This document shows positions 54,240 through 64,000 of a stretch of 64,000 nucleotides of DNA, piece after piece (positions within the stretch are counted from its first letter, which is position 1; each line of letters begins with the position of its first letter). Position numbers and translations under genes: made by a program. This stretch comes from Nemertoderma westbladi (lineage: Eukaryota > Xenacoelomorpha > Nemertodermatida > Nemertodermatidae), in contig JAUCBJ010005384.1 of the NCBI GenBank assembly GCA_032718475.1, positions 1-64,000 on the forward strand, in the 5' to 3' direction. The notes beneath the pieces were generated by a model. The model had not been told where the DNA came from. It did not search any database and saw nothing but the letters and a program-made list of their open reading frames with translations.

Positions 54240-55080
54240 TCTAATGCTACCCCTGTGCTATCATACTATCTACCCTATCTAAGGTCTAACTTGCTAACTA
54301 TCTAACTTCTCTAACTCTAACTAACTCCTAACTCTACTAACTACTATCTCTACTCTCTGCTAACTCTTACTACTTCTAGCTCTAACTAAAAGCCTCTAAC
54401 TTTCTACTAACTCTAATTAGAACTCTCTAACTCTCTACTAACTCTAGCTAGCTCTAATTCTAACTCTACTAACCACTAACTCTTTTCTAACTCTGACTAA
54501 AATCCTCCATCTACGTGGCGCTTGTGGTGCCCACAACCATTCTACTACTACTTCTACTCTGCTACTAACTCTCTACTTCTACTAACTCTCTCTAACTCTT
54601 ACCAACTCTTCAACTACGTGGCGCTTAGGGTGCCCACAACCCCTTTACTACAATTTCCATCTACGTGGCGCTTCCGGTGCCCACAACCTCTCTACTACTG
54701 CTTCTAACTAAAAACCTCTTACTAACTCTACCTCTATCTATGTGGCGCTAACGGTGCCCACAACCACAACCGGTACTACGTACCCTCTTACTAACTCTAC
54801 CTCCATCTACGTGGCGCTAACGGTGCCCACAACCACAACCGGTACTACGTACCCTCTTACTAACTTTACCTCCATCTACGTGGCACTAACGGTGCCCACA
54901 ACCACTCTACTACTACTTCCGTCTACGTGGCGCTTGCGGTGCCCACAACCTCTCTACCACTACTACTTTCTACGTGGCGCTTCCGGTGCCCACAACCCCC
55001 CTACTACTACTCGTGGCATGACAATATGCCACACTCCCTTACCCCGCCGCCTTCTAACTTACTCTCTTATCTTCTAACTA
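54240..55080. repeat. Low-complexity CTAACTCTACT array with repeated hairpin words
   Basis: CTAACT- and TCTACTAC-rich sequence. Within 54515-55000 a conserved word GTGGCGCTnnnGGTGCCCAC, followed by AACC, recurs eight times, four of them preceded by CATCTAC. The word can fold (GTGG/CCAC plus CGC/GGTG with a bulge). It fills the space where pol would be. Confidence 0.85.
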
Positions 55081-55313
55081 CTTCTTACTTCTACTAACTA
55101 TTATTTTAATTATTTAATTATTTATTAATATTTATTTAAATTAAATAATTAATTTTTGTGGGAAGGGTGTCTCGCCCTCATTCCCACCCCCCTCAGTCCA
55201 AAATATTGGACGACTAAACCTCCTAATTAGGGCGATTCTTCCAACAGGCACTCTCCCACTGCTGCTCTTGTAGGTCCTGTAGGACTCGCTGCACTCTCTT
55301 CGCCAATTCCATC

Positions 55314-58300
55314 TCACCAGGAATTGGTTCTCCCTCTTCTGCCACCCTGAAATCGGGTCTCTCCGCCGCAGTCTCCCACCAGCAGAATGAATAGAAAGTG
55401 AAAGAACAGGCAGAACAGAAGGTACAATAGTAGTCCTATCCCCTTCCATCCTGCCTTCCTTCTCGACTTCCCCCTTGTCGGTATGCCTCCAAACCTGACC
55501 TGCATCTCTTCCGGACACTCCTCTGGACACTCCCCCGGAGTGTTGTCCTCCGGACACCTCGCCGTCCGCTCCGCTCCATCTCCATACCGATGCTTGCTGG
55601 GAAGCCTACTCTCCTCTGCCCACTTTCTTACTGTCACCTCCCTATCTGGCTCTACTACCTCTTGTTTCTCCTCTACTTCCTCTGCGTCTTCGGTGCCTGG
55701 TATCATGCACCCAGATGTCTCTGTCACACTGCATATGATATTGGTCTTAACTGGGCCGCTAAGCGTCCATCCGAACGGCGTGAGGATCGCCGTCGGGTCC
55801 CGCTGCCTGTCTTCGCCGAAGACCGTCTTCATCCTCTCATGGGCCGTCGGGCAGTCCATTCCTACTATAATGGACACCTTCCTAACGTCCACCTTTGGTA
55901 TTGAGAAATCGATACCGTCCAGGAATCTATACTGCTCGACCTCAATGTTGGTTGGTCGCCTAGCGTTGATATTTATCGATTCTATGACGTGGATGGGGTC
56001 GATCGTCGCCCCATAGTCGCATCCCGGTGCAATCGCTGCTATCCTGCACCGCCCCGTCCTCGTCTCCAGGACCTCATCTTTACTCGAGACGGTAGATACC
56101 GCCATTCTATTCGGCCTCGTCTTTAGCCCTATCTCTTCGGCCACCCAGTTCTCCACCAGCGTGAAGGCTGCTCCGCTGTCGACCAGCATTAATGTCGTTA
56201 CTGATCGACCGCCCTCTCCTGATATCTTTACTGGTACTACCCCGAGTAGTACTTTTCTCTTCTTCTTCTCTTCTGTCATGCTTCTAGCTGCTGTTTGGCC
56301 TCCAGTCTCCTCCTCTCTTGCTGCTGTTTCTCTACACTCTCCGGGTCTGTGTCCTTCTACCACACATCGATGACATAGTCCGTTTGCGTCTGTGTAGGCT
56401 ACACGATCTTGTTTGGGCAACGCTTGCCAGTGCTTACAACTCCTGGTCTTATGGGTTCCGTCCCGATGTAATTGACATTTGAATCCTGGATTATAGCGTT
56501 CCCTGTATAGTCCCTCACGTATCGCGCCTAGGTTTATATGTACCGATTTAGTGTTTTGGTTGTCTGTATTCGGCCTACTGGGTATGTTGGGATTATGTTT
56601 ATTTATGTTGTTATTTTCTTTCTGTCCCTGCCACGGTGTGGCCCTACTACCAGCTAACCGTGGACTAGCAGTCCCCTGTGTGGCCGCATGTGGTAGTGAC
56701 TGTCCCACTCCCGAGAATGGGTCTGTCGGATTATGTTCGGGTTTAGGCCTGTTGTATTCGATCTTTGGCGCCTTCCCCAAACTATCCTCGCTATAGACTG
56801 GATCTGTTATTAACTCAGCTTCGTAGTTTAGGAAGCTTGACATCTCTTCTAAACCTGGTTCCGCACCCTTCTTATCTCGAGTGGAGAAAGCGATTTTTCT
56901 CCACTTCCTTCTTAACCAGATCGGCAGTGCCTGCGCTATCGTGGTGATGTTGTTAGACGCGTTGAGTTCGTATGGTGCGTCTAGCGTCTTTAACACGATT
57001 AACGCCTTCTCGACCTTGTTCGCAAAGGTCCTTATGCTAACGGGATTATCCTGTAGGCCACCCGATGTTATGCCTCTCAGGGTTTGCTGGATGATCTTGG
57101 CTGGGTGCCCGTATTCCCTATCTAGCGCCCGCCATGCTGTCGTGAAGCCGCCCTCGATGCCCTGGTATTGCCTCATGATGTCGTATGCTGGGCCTCCTGT
57201 ATATACTTGCAGATACTTTAGGCACTCCGCCTGCGTCAAGTTCTTTGTTAGTATTTCATTACTATACATACGCCGAAACTGTAGGTATTCTTCTGGCCTA
57301 CTCCCATCGAATTTAAACGGTTCCACGGGTGGTAACTTGATCCTAGTTTTTAACGCATCGATTAATGTGGCCATTCCCATCGCTTGCGCTTCTAATGGGT
57401 TCGATGGATGTTGTGTAGTTTCTCCTGTTGGGTGCGGTCCGTCCGTCCTATCTGTTGACTTTGCTTGTTGCGTCGGATATATCATTGGGGGTAACGGCCC
57501 CTTCCATATTTCCGTGTCGCACGATCTGCTCTCGTCCAAGGGGTTCGATGTTCTCGCTCTTATTGGGGTATATTGTTGATATTGTGATGGGGGAATGTCA
57601 CCCTGCCCCCCCCCCCCCCCCACCGGTATGTTTAGTACTGGGGTTGATGTTAGTATATTGGGGCCCATGCACCTATCCGCAATAATTCCCCCCTCCCCTG
57701 GATATATGTAATGTCCTTGTGTATTATAGTCATGCTGCTGTACCGGTACCGATATAGGCCTATCTGCTTCTTGCCTACCTACCGGTATGTACTCCGCGAC
57801 TTCCGGGTTTAATCCCGTCGTCCGCGCTACCCTATCGCCTACTCTATCTCTCCCAGAATGGCCTATAATAGTATGTGCAGTAAGGCCTACAGTATGTCCT
57901 GCAGTCTGCATGTGCCCTTCCGAACCGAAGTTTATTCTTCGCGAATCTCGAATCTCCCCGCGACTACCGTACTCTCGATCGGCAGCTATATCCCGTCGGG
58001 AAGCTTCTCTTCGATCCCCTATCCTGCTCTCGTCTTCGTATCGGTACATCCTGTACCCCTCTCTTGGCGTGTGGTGCGTTTCTCCGGGGCGACGGCAATC
58101 TCCCGAAGTCCGACCCCACTGACTCCCTAATTCCCTCTCTACTATCGACGGCTCGCTATCCGTCCTCGCTCTCCTATCGTCCGTGGCGACACTTCTTCTA
58201 CTATCTTCTCTTCTTCTCTTTTCGACCTCTCGGTTAAACTCTACTAATCTTCTTCTATCTTCAACCCCTCTATTAAACTCTACTAATCTTCTCTCTTCTG

Positions 58301-58535
58301 ACTGGGCTCGACGTTCCGTCGCTCGCCCTCTCGCGACGTCAACCTGTCTCTCTCTGCTCGATCGCACGCCGCTGGGGATACTCGCAATCCCCCTATTACT
58401 CCCCATCGCCGGGTGTTGCGGTTTACCTAATTCGGCCCGCGCATTATCCGCCGACGCCTGTGGGACACTCTCTGCCCCCCCTCTCTCGCTACTAATCTCT
58501 CGCGGTGGGGTGCCCGTAGCCCCCCCCCCCCCCAC
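55314..58535 (-). CDS. gag-pro: BEL-like Gag-protease polyprotein with C-terminal membrane segment
   Basis: 1073 codons open; the first true ATG is about codon 44. A charged Arg/Glu-rich N-terminus (60-200) is followed by a DUF1759-like Gag region at about 395-490 (VEPFKFDGSRPEEYLQFRR ... DREYGHPAKII). A cysteine/histidine cluster lies near 680-725, ending in CHRCVVEGHRPGEC (CCHC). A DUF1758-like aspartic protease follows (about 775-950) with LVDSGAAFTLV as active site and GMDCPTAHERM ... LTPFGWTLSGP. Instead of RT, about 100 residues follow with a Pro/Glu repeat (CPEECPEE) and a strongly hydrophobic segment near 1032-1052 (LLLYLLFCLFFHFLFILLVG). This membrane segment is unusual for Gag-protease. 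Confidence 0.85.
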   Translation of the reverse strand: MGGGGATGTPPREISSERGGAESVPQASADNARAELGKPQHPAMGSNRGIASIPSGVRSSRERQVDVARGRATERRAQSEERRLVEFNRGVEDRRRLVEFNREVEKRRREDSRRSVATDDRRARTDSEPSIVERELGSQWGRTSGDCRRPGETHHTPREGYRMYRYEDESRIGDRREASRRDIAADREYGSRGEIRDSRRINFGSEGHMQTAGHTVGLTAHTIIGHSGRDRVGDRVARTTGLNPEVAEYIPVGRQEADRPISVPVQQHDYNTQGHYIYPGEGGIIADRCMGPNILTSTPVLNIPVGGGGGQGDIPPSQYQQYTPIRARTSNPLDESRSCDTEIWKGPLPPMIYPTQQAKSTDRTDGPHPTGETTQHPSNPLEAQAMGMATLIDALKTRIKLPPVEPFKFDGSRPEEYLQFRRMYSNEILTKNLTQAECLKYLQVYTGGPAYDIMRQYQGIEGGFTTAWRALDREYGHPAKIIQQTLRGITSGGLQDNPVSIRTFANKVEKALIVLKTLDAPYELNASNNITTIAQALPIWLRRKWRKIAFSTRDKKGAEPGLEEMSSFLNYEAELITDPVYSEDSLGKAPKIEYNRPKPEHNPTDPFSGVGQSLPHAATQGTASPRLAGSRATPWQGQKENNNINKHNPNIPSRPNTDNQNTKSVHINLGAIREGLYRERYNPGFKCQLHRDGTHKTRSCKHWQALPKQDRVAYTDANGLCHRCVVEGHRPGECRETAAREEETGGQTAARSMTEEKKKRKVLLGVVPVKISGEGGRSVTTLMLVDSGAAFTLVENWVAEEIGLKTRPNRMAVSTVSSKDEVLETRTGRCRIAAIAPGCDYGATIDPIHVIESININARRPTNIEVEQYRFLDGIDFSIPKVDVRKVSIIVGMDCPTAHERMKTVFGEDRQRDPTAILTPFGWTLSGPVKTNIICSVTETSGCMIPGTEDAEEVEEKQEVVEPDREVTVRKWAEESRLPSKHRYGDGAERTARCPEDNTPGECPEECPEEMQVRFGGIPTRGKSRRKAGWKGIGLLLYLLFCLFFHFLFILLVGDCGGETRFQGGRRGRTNSW

Positions 58536-58596
58536 CCGCCACTTCTAACTTCACTATCTCCTACTACACTTCTACGTCCCTCTTGTCGGACATTTT

Positions 58597-59061
58597 CTAC
58601 CCCCCTTCTCTCTCCCCTAATCTTCCGTGATGGGGCTCCTGTAGCCCCCCCCCCCCCCCCACTCGCCCCCCCCCCCCACCCGTACGGTTGCTGTACGTAC
58701 TGTACGTGTACCGCATGCTCTGTTCTCTTGCCTCACACTCTTCGCGTTCACTCTCTTGCTCCTTCCTTCCCCTCAGTCGCCACTCTAATTCTTCCATTTT
58801 TAATTTATATGCCATGCATTCACTCTCTCGCACCCGTCTTTCTTTTGCGGAGGATGTAGCGGACTTATCGGTTGCGACGGACTCCCGCCGCCCCTCCGTC
58901 CTACTAACTTTCCCCCGCTCTCCAGGGTTCTCGCTGACCGACGAGGCCAAATCCTCGGAGCTAACCTCAGATTCGCCCTCGTGCGGTCCCGCCCAACCCA
59001 CTAACTTAACTTCCCTGGCATCGACTAAGTATGGCCCTATGTACACTACACCAGGCCCCAT
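58597..59061 (-). CDS. Upstream ORF, probable true start of Gag
   Basis: 154 aa, MGPGVVYIGPYLVDAREVKL at the start and a coiled-coil-like MEELEWRLRGRKEQESEREE. It ends in Gly-rich sequence encoded by two poly-C tracts (58645-58660 and 58666-58676) and stops 60 bp before the Gag frame opens. A changed homopolymer length could have disconnected it from the 1073-codon frame. A short duplicated segment (about 58490-58535 and 58595-58660) lies at the junction. Confidence 0.5.
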   Translation of the reverse strand: MGPGVVYIGPYLVDAREVKLVGWAGPHEGESEVSSEDLASSVSENPGERGKVSRTEGRRESVATDKSATSSAKERRVRESECMAYKLKMEELEWRLRGRKEQESEREECEAREQSMRYTYSTYSNRTGGGGGRVGGGGGLQEPHHGRLGEREGG

Positions 59062-59628
59062 ACCCCTACAAACAGTTCGATGGCAACCCCTCTTGCTCTC
59101 TCGCTGGCTAGTTCTCCCTGCCCAGAATGCACTAGGTAATCAAAGTATCTGTTCGACTCACCTAGTCATCTCCTCAACTTCACCTGGTCTATCTCAGCTC
59201 CTCCTCTAGTTTCTTTCAGTTGTTCCCGGGTCGCGGCGTAGGCTCGTCGGAGCCGGACAACCCCGACGTCGACATATAATCTCTCCCTCTGGGTCCGACG
59301 TCGTACCGTCGGCTCCACCGTTGCCGTTCCGGTGGGCCGTTCGTCGCCCTCGGCCTGTGGCTGGCCGGCGACATCGGCATATCGACCGCCGCCCTGTGTC
59401 GACTCGTCTCTCTCCTCTCCCGACTCGTCCTCTCGCTGTAGACGGCCCCCTTCATCTTAGATCGCCGGATCGTTCGTCGACGGATCTGGCGTCGTGGGTT
59501 GATACCGTCTCGCCATGGCCTCGCGGATCGTTAGATCGTCGTCCGGGGTCCGCGGCGGTGTCGTCTTTCCTTCTCTACTCATCTGTCTGTGTCTGGCAGT
59601 TACAGTTCGGCAGGCCTAGAGTTAGGAC

Positions 59629-60162
59629 TGTGACGGGATCCGAGAGGATCCCGGTTTATCCGGTGTTGGTTGTGTACGCGTCCCCGCCGTACCGTGATGG
59701 AAAAGAGTTTGTGTTGCTCCGACGTTATTGTTAATATATGAAATACAGTATAAATAGGATGATAGCAGATAGCAGTTAATGATGGTAATGTACCGGTAAT
59801 ATGGTGACGGCGGTGACGGTCCTAACTGTCACCGTACTGCCTGACTGTACTGGGATAACTGAATGAAAGCTGCATCGACCGGTAATATATATATTGCACA
59901 GTTGGCCATATTGCAGTATTGCTACTCAGCCGATGCTTCCCCCCTGATTGGCTAATATCCCTGTTGGCACCCTTTGGAGTGTTTCCCTTCACTCCTTGTG
60001 TTCTCTCTCGGTTAGGGGTTTGGCCCCTGACCCTCGTTTTGTGTTTCTCCTTCCCATTTTGGGGGGGTGGCACGAGTGGTTGATTACCCAACCTCGTGGC
60101 CCCCAATATTGCTTAATGGTTTACTTTATGGGGTTTGGTGAGGCGGAATTGATTCGCTAACA
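59629..60162 (-). repeat. 5' LTR of the BEL-like element
   Basis: About 99% identical to 53418-53951; visible differences are at the TTTATCC word (59656 region), CGTTTTGTG and the TTTTGGGGGGG stretch. On minus it precedes the gag leader; no clear primer-binding site for a common tRNA is recognised next to it. Confidence 0.95.
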
Positions 60163-60167
60163 CACTA

Positions 60168-61200
60168 GCACTAGACAGATACTATACTGCTATATGCATA
60201 TTACCGGTAATACAATTAATTGTGTGCAGCCAGACAGTAGGTAGAAAGCAAAAGTACAGTACCGTAGGGCCTACCACCTACATACAGTCCGCTATCAGTT
60301 CACCATTTGTTATACAAATCACAACACATAAAAGGCGGGGGAGAGTTGCAGAAACATCCATTTCGGTAATAATACACAACACAATCTACAGGTACGTATA
60401 CTTTACAGGAGGACCAGTGTTCGATGACTGTAAGGGTGCAGTACTGTACTGTAGTAACAGTGTTGGCCTACGGTAGGTATTTAAAATGAAAGTAAATTCC
60501 AATCTGAGTTTAATATGTACCGTTGTTTGATTACTGCCAGGCTGTGTACACTGTAACAGAGCAATAACAGTACTGTATACTGCAGCCTATTACAAGTACA
60601 TTACATATAGTATTGACAGTGGAACAATCAATGTTTAAAGAAGACGCATGGAACCAGAAAATGGTTGTGTACAATGTTAAATTATTACTGATGAAGTAAA
60701 ATTGTCTTCAAAAAAATTAATAGGCAAAACCCACGTTAGGCTAGGCGGCACCTGCCTTCGCCTTTGGGTAGGCCTATAGGCATGAAATGTTAAAAGCATT
60801 TGGTACAGTAGATCATGACATTTTGCTAGGTAGGTTTAGGCCTGATGGGTGTAGGTTCTACAGTATTGGTTCCAGTCATACCTGTCAGATAGAGGTCAAA
60901 CTGTAGTCATTAGCATATCGCAGTCTACTGTACAAGAGATTACCTGTGGTTTACAGCAAGGTAGTATTAGGTCCTCTACTTTTTGTATGCTTTAAATTAT
61001 ATGATAAGTAGTATAGGCCTACTGTAGATCCCGATTGTACGAGTGGTTGGTTGATAATAAGCTATCCATTCACTGTGGTAAGACTGAAATAATTTTATTG
61101 GACTGCTGCTGTATTCTTATCTTAGAAACCCATTTACTTTGAAACAACCGCTATCTGCGAAATTTACAATTAATAACACAATAACTACAGTATTTAAGTG
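60168..61200. other. Non-coding stretch
   Basis: No gene. A weak RT-like trace appears near 60800-60990 (HDILLGRFR, then ITCGLQQGS.LGPLLF) on plus, suggesting a highly decayed non-LTR RT. Confidence 0.45.
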
Positions 61201-61500
61201 GTGGCAAAAAGTAGGCTTTTTTGACGAGCGTAGCGAGACAAATAAAAAAGCAAGACAAAAAACGTTTTTCCACCATAGCTATCGATAGCTATAGCTATCA
61301 TACAGCTATCACGATAGCTATCATGTGTTCTATAAAACTTATAAAAAATTAGCAAAAACTAGCTAGTATTAGAAATTATCCATTTAATATATTATCTACA
61401 TATTTAAATGTAAATACAAATTTAAATCTACTTATTTAAATTAATATCATGGAAACATTACTTTTTGTGCTGACATAAAAAGTCTTTTTATGTCAACTTG
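61201..61500. repeat. Palindrome-rich AT stretch
   Basis: ATAGCTATC words repeat about seven times at 61275-61325. TGACATAAAAAG / CTTTTTATGTCA form a hairpin at about 61472-61495. GTGGCAAAAAGTAGGC (61200) and TTTTTCCAC (61264-61272) bound a GC-containing word GAGCGTAGCGAG. Confidence 0.6.
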
Positions 61501-64000
61501 TTAACGACTATTTACTAAAAAAGTGACTTACAACAAATAAATATAATAATGTACTTACCATATATATAATACCGGTATGAATTGTATGATTATTAACTAC
61601 GTTTTTATTACATTTAAGGAATCGTATAATGACACTCGTGATCACACGCCAGAAACTATCCGCAAACACCCATCGGCTTTCGCTGAAATCGCGAGAATTA
61701 TTTGGTACAACAACATGGGAGAAATAATTAATTGATGATGATATTAAAACGCAGCAAATCTCTTGGATGACGGACAAAACATCTGTTACACCAACCAAAT
61801 AAAGTACTTATGTTCCCTGCTGCTAGTCTGCAATATAAAATGCGAAGCAATTGATTTGACACGTGTAGGCCTACGTGTTTCAAAAATGCAATAAAATAAA
61901 ACGTTCCTATAATAACTAATATTGGTTTTACTTAATAACATTTTTCGAGATTTTATTACACGAGTCTGGCAGAACAATCACTGTGTCAAGACCACATTAT
62001 CCGCTGGAGCTCTGCAAACCGATTTTAAATAATTTATTCTTAATGGTTACATTTGTTATCCTCGCATACAGTAGCTGCCAAGAACGTACAGCCTATAGGT
62101 CGGAACGCTGCATAATAATAAATATCTTAGAAACAATCGAGTTCTGGAACTTTTTTTGTGTATTCCCTATTCGCTGTGGCCAAGGTGTCCTAAACTATAG
62201 GCCGGCCATGCAACCGGAATTTACTCGATAACTTACTATGAGGGTCAAAATTACATAGTAAATATAGTGGAAATTTCATGTTATTGTAATTGTGAAAATC
62301 AATAATTTTTTTTATAAAAAATATAATAAATTTTTCCATTTTCATTTTTGTTCCACCAAAGAATGTCAGCAACTTAATTACACTTATGATTTTCTAAAAT
62401 GTTCACTGTAGTCCGGCAGATATATGCGGTTTTTTCACTGAATTTTTTGCATCGGCGTATATAGTAAATGTTTTGGGTGATTTTGGTAAGAAATTTTATT
62501 GTGATCAATATTCCGACTGATGCCTAGGTTGTATCATTGAGGAATTTGTGTAATTATCAATTTAAATAATTGTCACCAGGAACGGTTAAGATAATTCATC
62601 CTGTTCATTCAACATGATTCAATTACAATTAAACTTTACAACACCGGAATCACCATCTTATGGTAAACTTTTATGACAATTTTCATTTCAGTCGCGTCAA
62701 ATATTTATGTAAATTTAGTTTCTCTATTTTTTTTGGCTGAAAGTTGAAATTAATACATCTATTTTAATTTTGGAAAGGTTTTTTTAAATATATTAACCTA
62801 TAGCCATGAATTTAGGATTGATGCAATGGTATTTTATTAAATTATTTTTTTAAATAAATTTAAGTAACAAATCTTGATTATCGTTACGATAGAGAAGGCC
62901 TACATTTTAGAATTTGAAACCGGGGCTGTTCCCATTGGAACAATAGTGAGTAAAAAACGTTCTGGAACACACCCCTGTAGGTCCGAAAATCGTATTGCTT
63001 TTGCAAATAAAGTCATGACCCGGTGTAGAATTTTGTAACTTTTAGTACGGGCTCTGGCGGCGTTAAGCGCAATACCTTCAGTAAATTAACGAGACTATTA
63101 TTTTTGGATGGAGGACCATGTTAGACGTCAGAACACAGTTGGTGATCGGTATAGCTAATTTGCATTCTAGAACTACAGGCCAAAAACAAGCTAGCTAGCC
63201 GACCCCTACCTAACTCTATGTTGGGCCCTCTGGTTGAATATAAATGCAATCAATTTTTTCAAATGAACATTTTTCTTATAGAGGGAAGACCGGCGATTAA
63301 TTTAAATACAAATATATCGCCACTTTAATTTTTTAAATGCGATAAATTTACATGAGAACAAAATACTTTCACTTTTTTAAGAAACCAACATTTACATTAA
63401 CTGCCATAAAATGTAGCTACTTTGGTTTAACACGTTCAAACATGTATCAAAATTTGCGCTAATTATTTCTGCATTCACCCATGCAACTCATTTTGGATGA
63501 GTACTAAATCCTCCTAGTCAATTAGCCCGATTATTATCGGGGAAACGATAATCAGAGAATATTCAGAGAAAGTATACTCTCTGACATTTGGAAATATTTA
63601 CTACAGTTACTAAGGTAACTAACTATTCTGTGAACGGCACTCCCTTACTGTACATGTATTACCTTGCGTTGTGTAGTTTCTAGGCGACTGACTGTATACA
63701 CTAAACACGCAGGCACAATCAAGTCGTTTTAAAGCAGCCCCCTGTGTTTTTTTTAATAAGAGTTAGTAGTTTACAGTATGTACCGCCGATGTTCTTAAAA
63801 ATTTAGCAATCTAAAAATAGAGTATTGTGTAATGACCATATTTATATATTTAATAGCATTTTTCTTCACCTAGGGGACTTTCACTTTATGAGGGAATGTT
63901 TCGGAATTTTAGGAAAATTAATATCAGGCTCTGGGTTTGAAGACATCATATATCAGTCAGGGATTTGTACAGATGGGGCGATAAGTAGCATTATATCAAC
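61501..64000. other. Long non-coding stretch
   Basis: About 2.5 kb of AT-rich sequence. The short ORFs (61508-61798, 61786-61977, 61983-62231, 62190-62372) have no recognisable domains. The word TATAGGTCGGAACGCTGC at 62094-62111 resembles 48755-48775. I see no RNA gene or exon. Confidence 0.4.

Larger units (their letters stand above)
53418..60162 (-). mobile_element. Young BEL-like LTR element lacking RT, RNase H and integrase
   Basis: Two 534-bp LTRs (53418-53951 and 59629-60162) differ at about three positions and are flanked by the 5-bp duplication CACTA (53413-53417 and 60163-60167). Transcription runs on minus: polypurine run next to the left LTR, gag-protease ORF from right to left. 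The 1.3 kb between the protease ORF and the 3' LTR is low-complexity and repeats, with no RT, RNase H or integrase. It is non-autonomous and recently inserted, so an active helper is or was present. Confidence 0.93.

Noticed and set aside
54522-55077. Thr/Tyr-rich repeated peptide ORFs
   Set aside because: They are a translation of low-complexity CTAACT DNA and the GTGGCGCT word; no start context or homology.
55483-58548. Several plus-strand ORFs of 80-230 aa opposite the BEL-like gag
   Set aside because: They are antisense shadows of the gag-protease frame.
61983-62231. 82-aa ORF that might be a terminal glycosyltransferase exon
   Set aside because: No similarity to the expected C-terminal region and no splice acceptor in suitable phase was evident.

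Overview
The window looks like nuclear DNA of an animal, probably a marine invertebrate. The evidence is low coding density, spliced genes, AT-rich non-coding sequence, tRNA-derived SINE heads and retroelement families known from invertebrates. I cannot name the species. Only two stretches look like host protein genes: a major-facilitator transporter (10739-13123) broken by a MITE, and the first three exons of a GT32-like glycosyltransferase (50780-52881). Almost everything else recognisable is mobile DNA, much of it nested.

Left part (1-10 kb): a partial LTR of family 'A' (1-748); AT-rich non-coding DNA with a hairpin, a minisatellite and long G/C homopolymers; then a solo BEL-like LTR (4047-8343) holding a Mutator-like element with an intact transposase (4231-6870) and a second solo LTR of family A (7121-8188). 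All three nested insertions keep target-site duplications. A decayed BEL/Pao integrase lies at about 8930-9690.

Middle (10-32 kb): the MITE-split transporter; a minus-strand non-LTR reverse transcriptase (RT) fragment split by a 4.3-kb DNA transposon with Harbinger-like protein remnants (13542-17825), itself carrying an ORF1-only non-LTR element (about 14300-16990); an RT relic with a MITE at its end (19110-20194); a 3-kb foldback repeat rich in X-box-like motifs (about 20690-23765); a TA-flanked MITE (24234-24941); and a nearly intact LTR retrotransposon (26772-31851) with gag, protease, RT, RNase H and integrase but two frame breaks in pol.

Right part (32-64 kb): an unrecognised zinc-knuckle ORF (33491-35788, minus) surrounded by four hairpins that share a palindromic core but have different self-complementary arms; a long broken RT element (about 37310-47611) interrupted by a solo LTR and, between the RT boxes QGDPL and FADD, by a roughly 3-kb array of a 30-bp minisatellite that itself carries a hAT-like element and a non-LTR fragment; SINEs and MITEs; the glycosyltransferase exons; and a young BEL-like element (53418-60162) that keeps gag-protease but lacks RT, RNase H and integrase. 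From 60168 to 64000 I see no gene.

The most unusual items are the four-hairpin set around the zinc-knuckle ORF, the coding-phase minisatellite inside an RT palm domain, the pol-less BEL element with a membrane segment fused behind its protease, and the transporter whose frame is restored exactly when the MITE and one target duplication are discounted.
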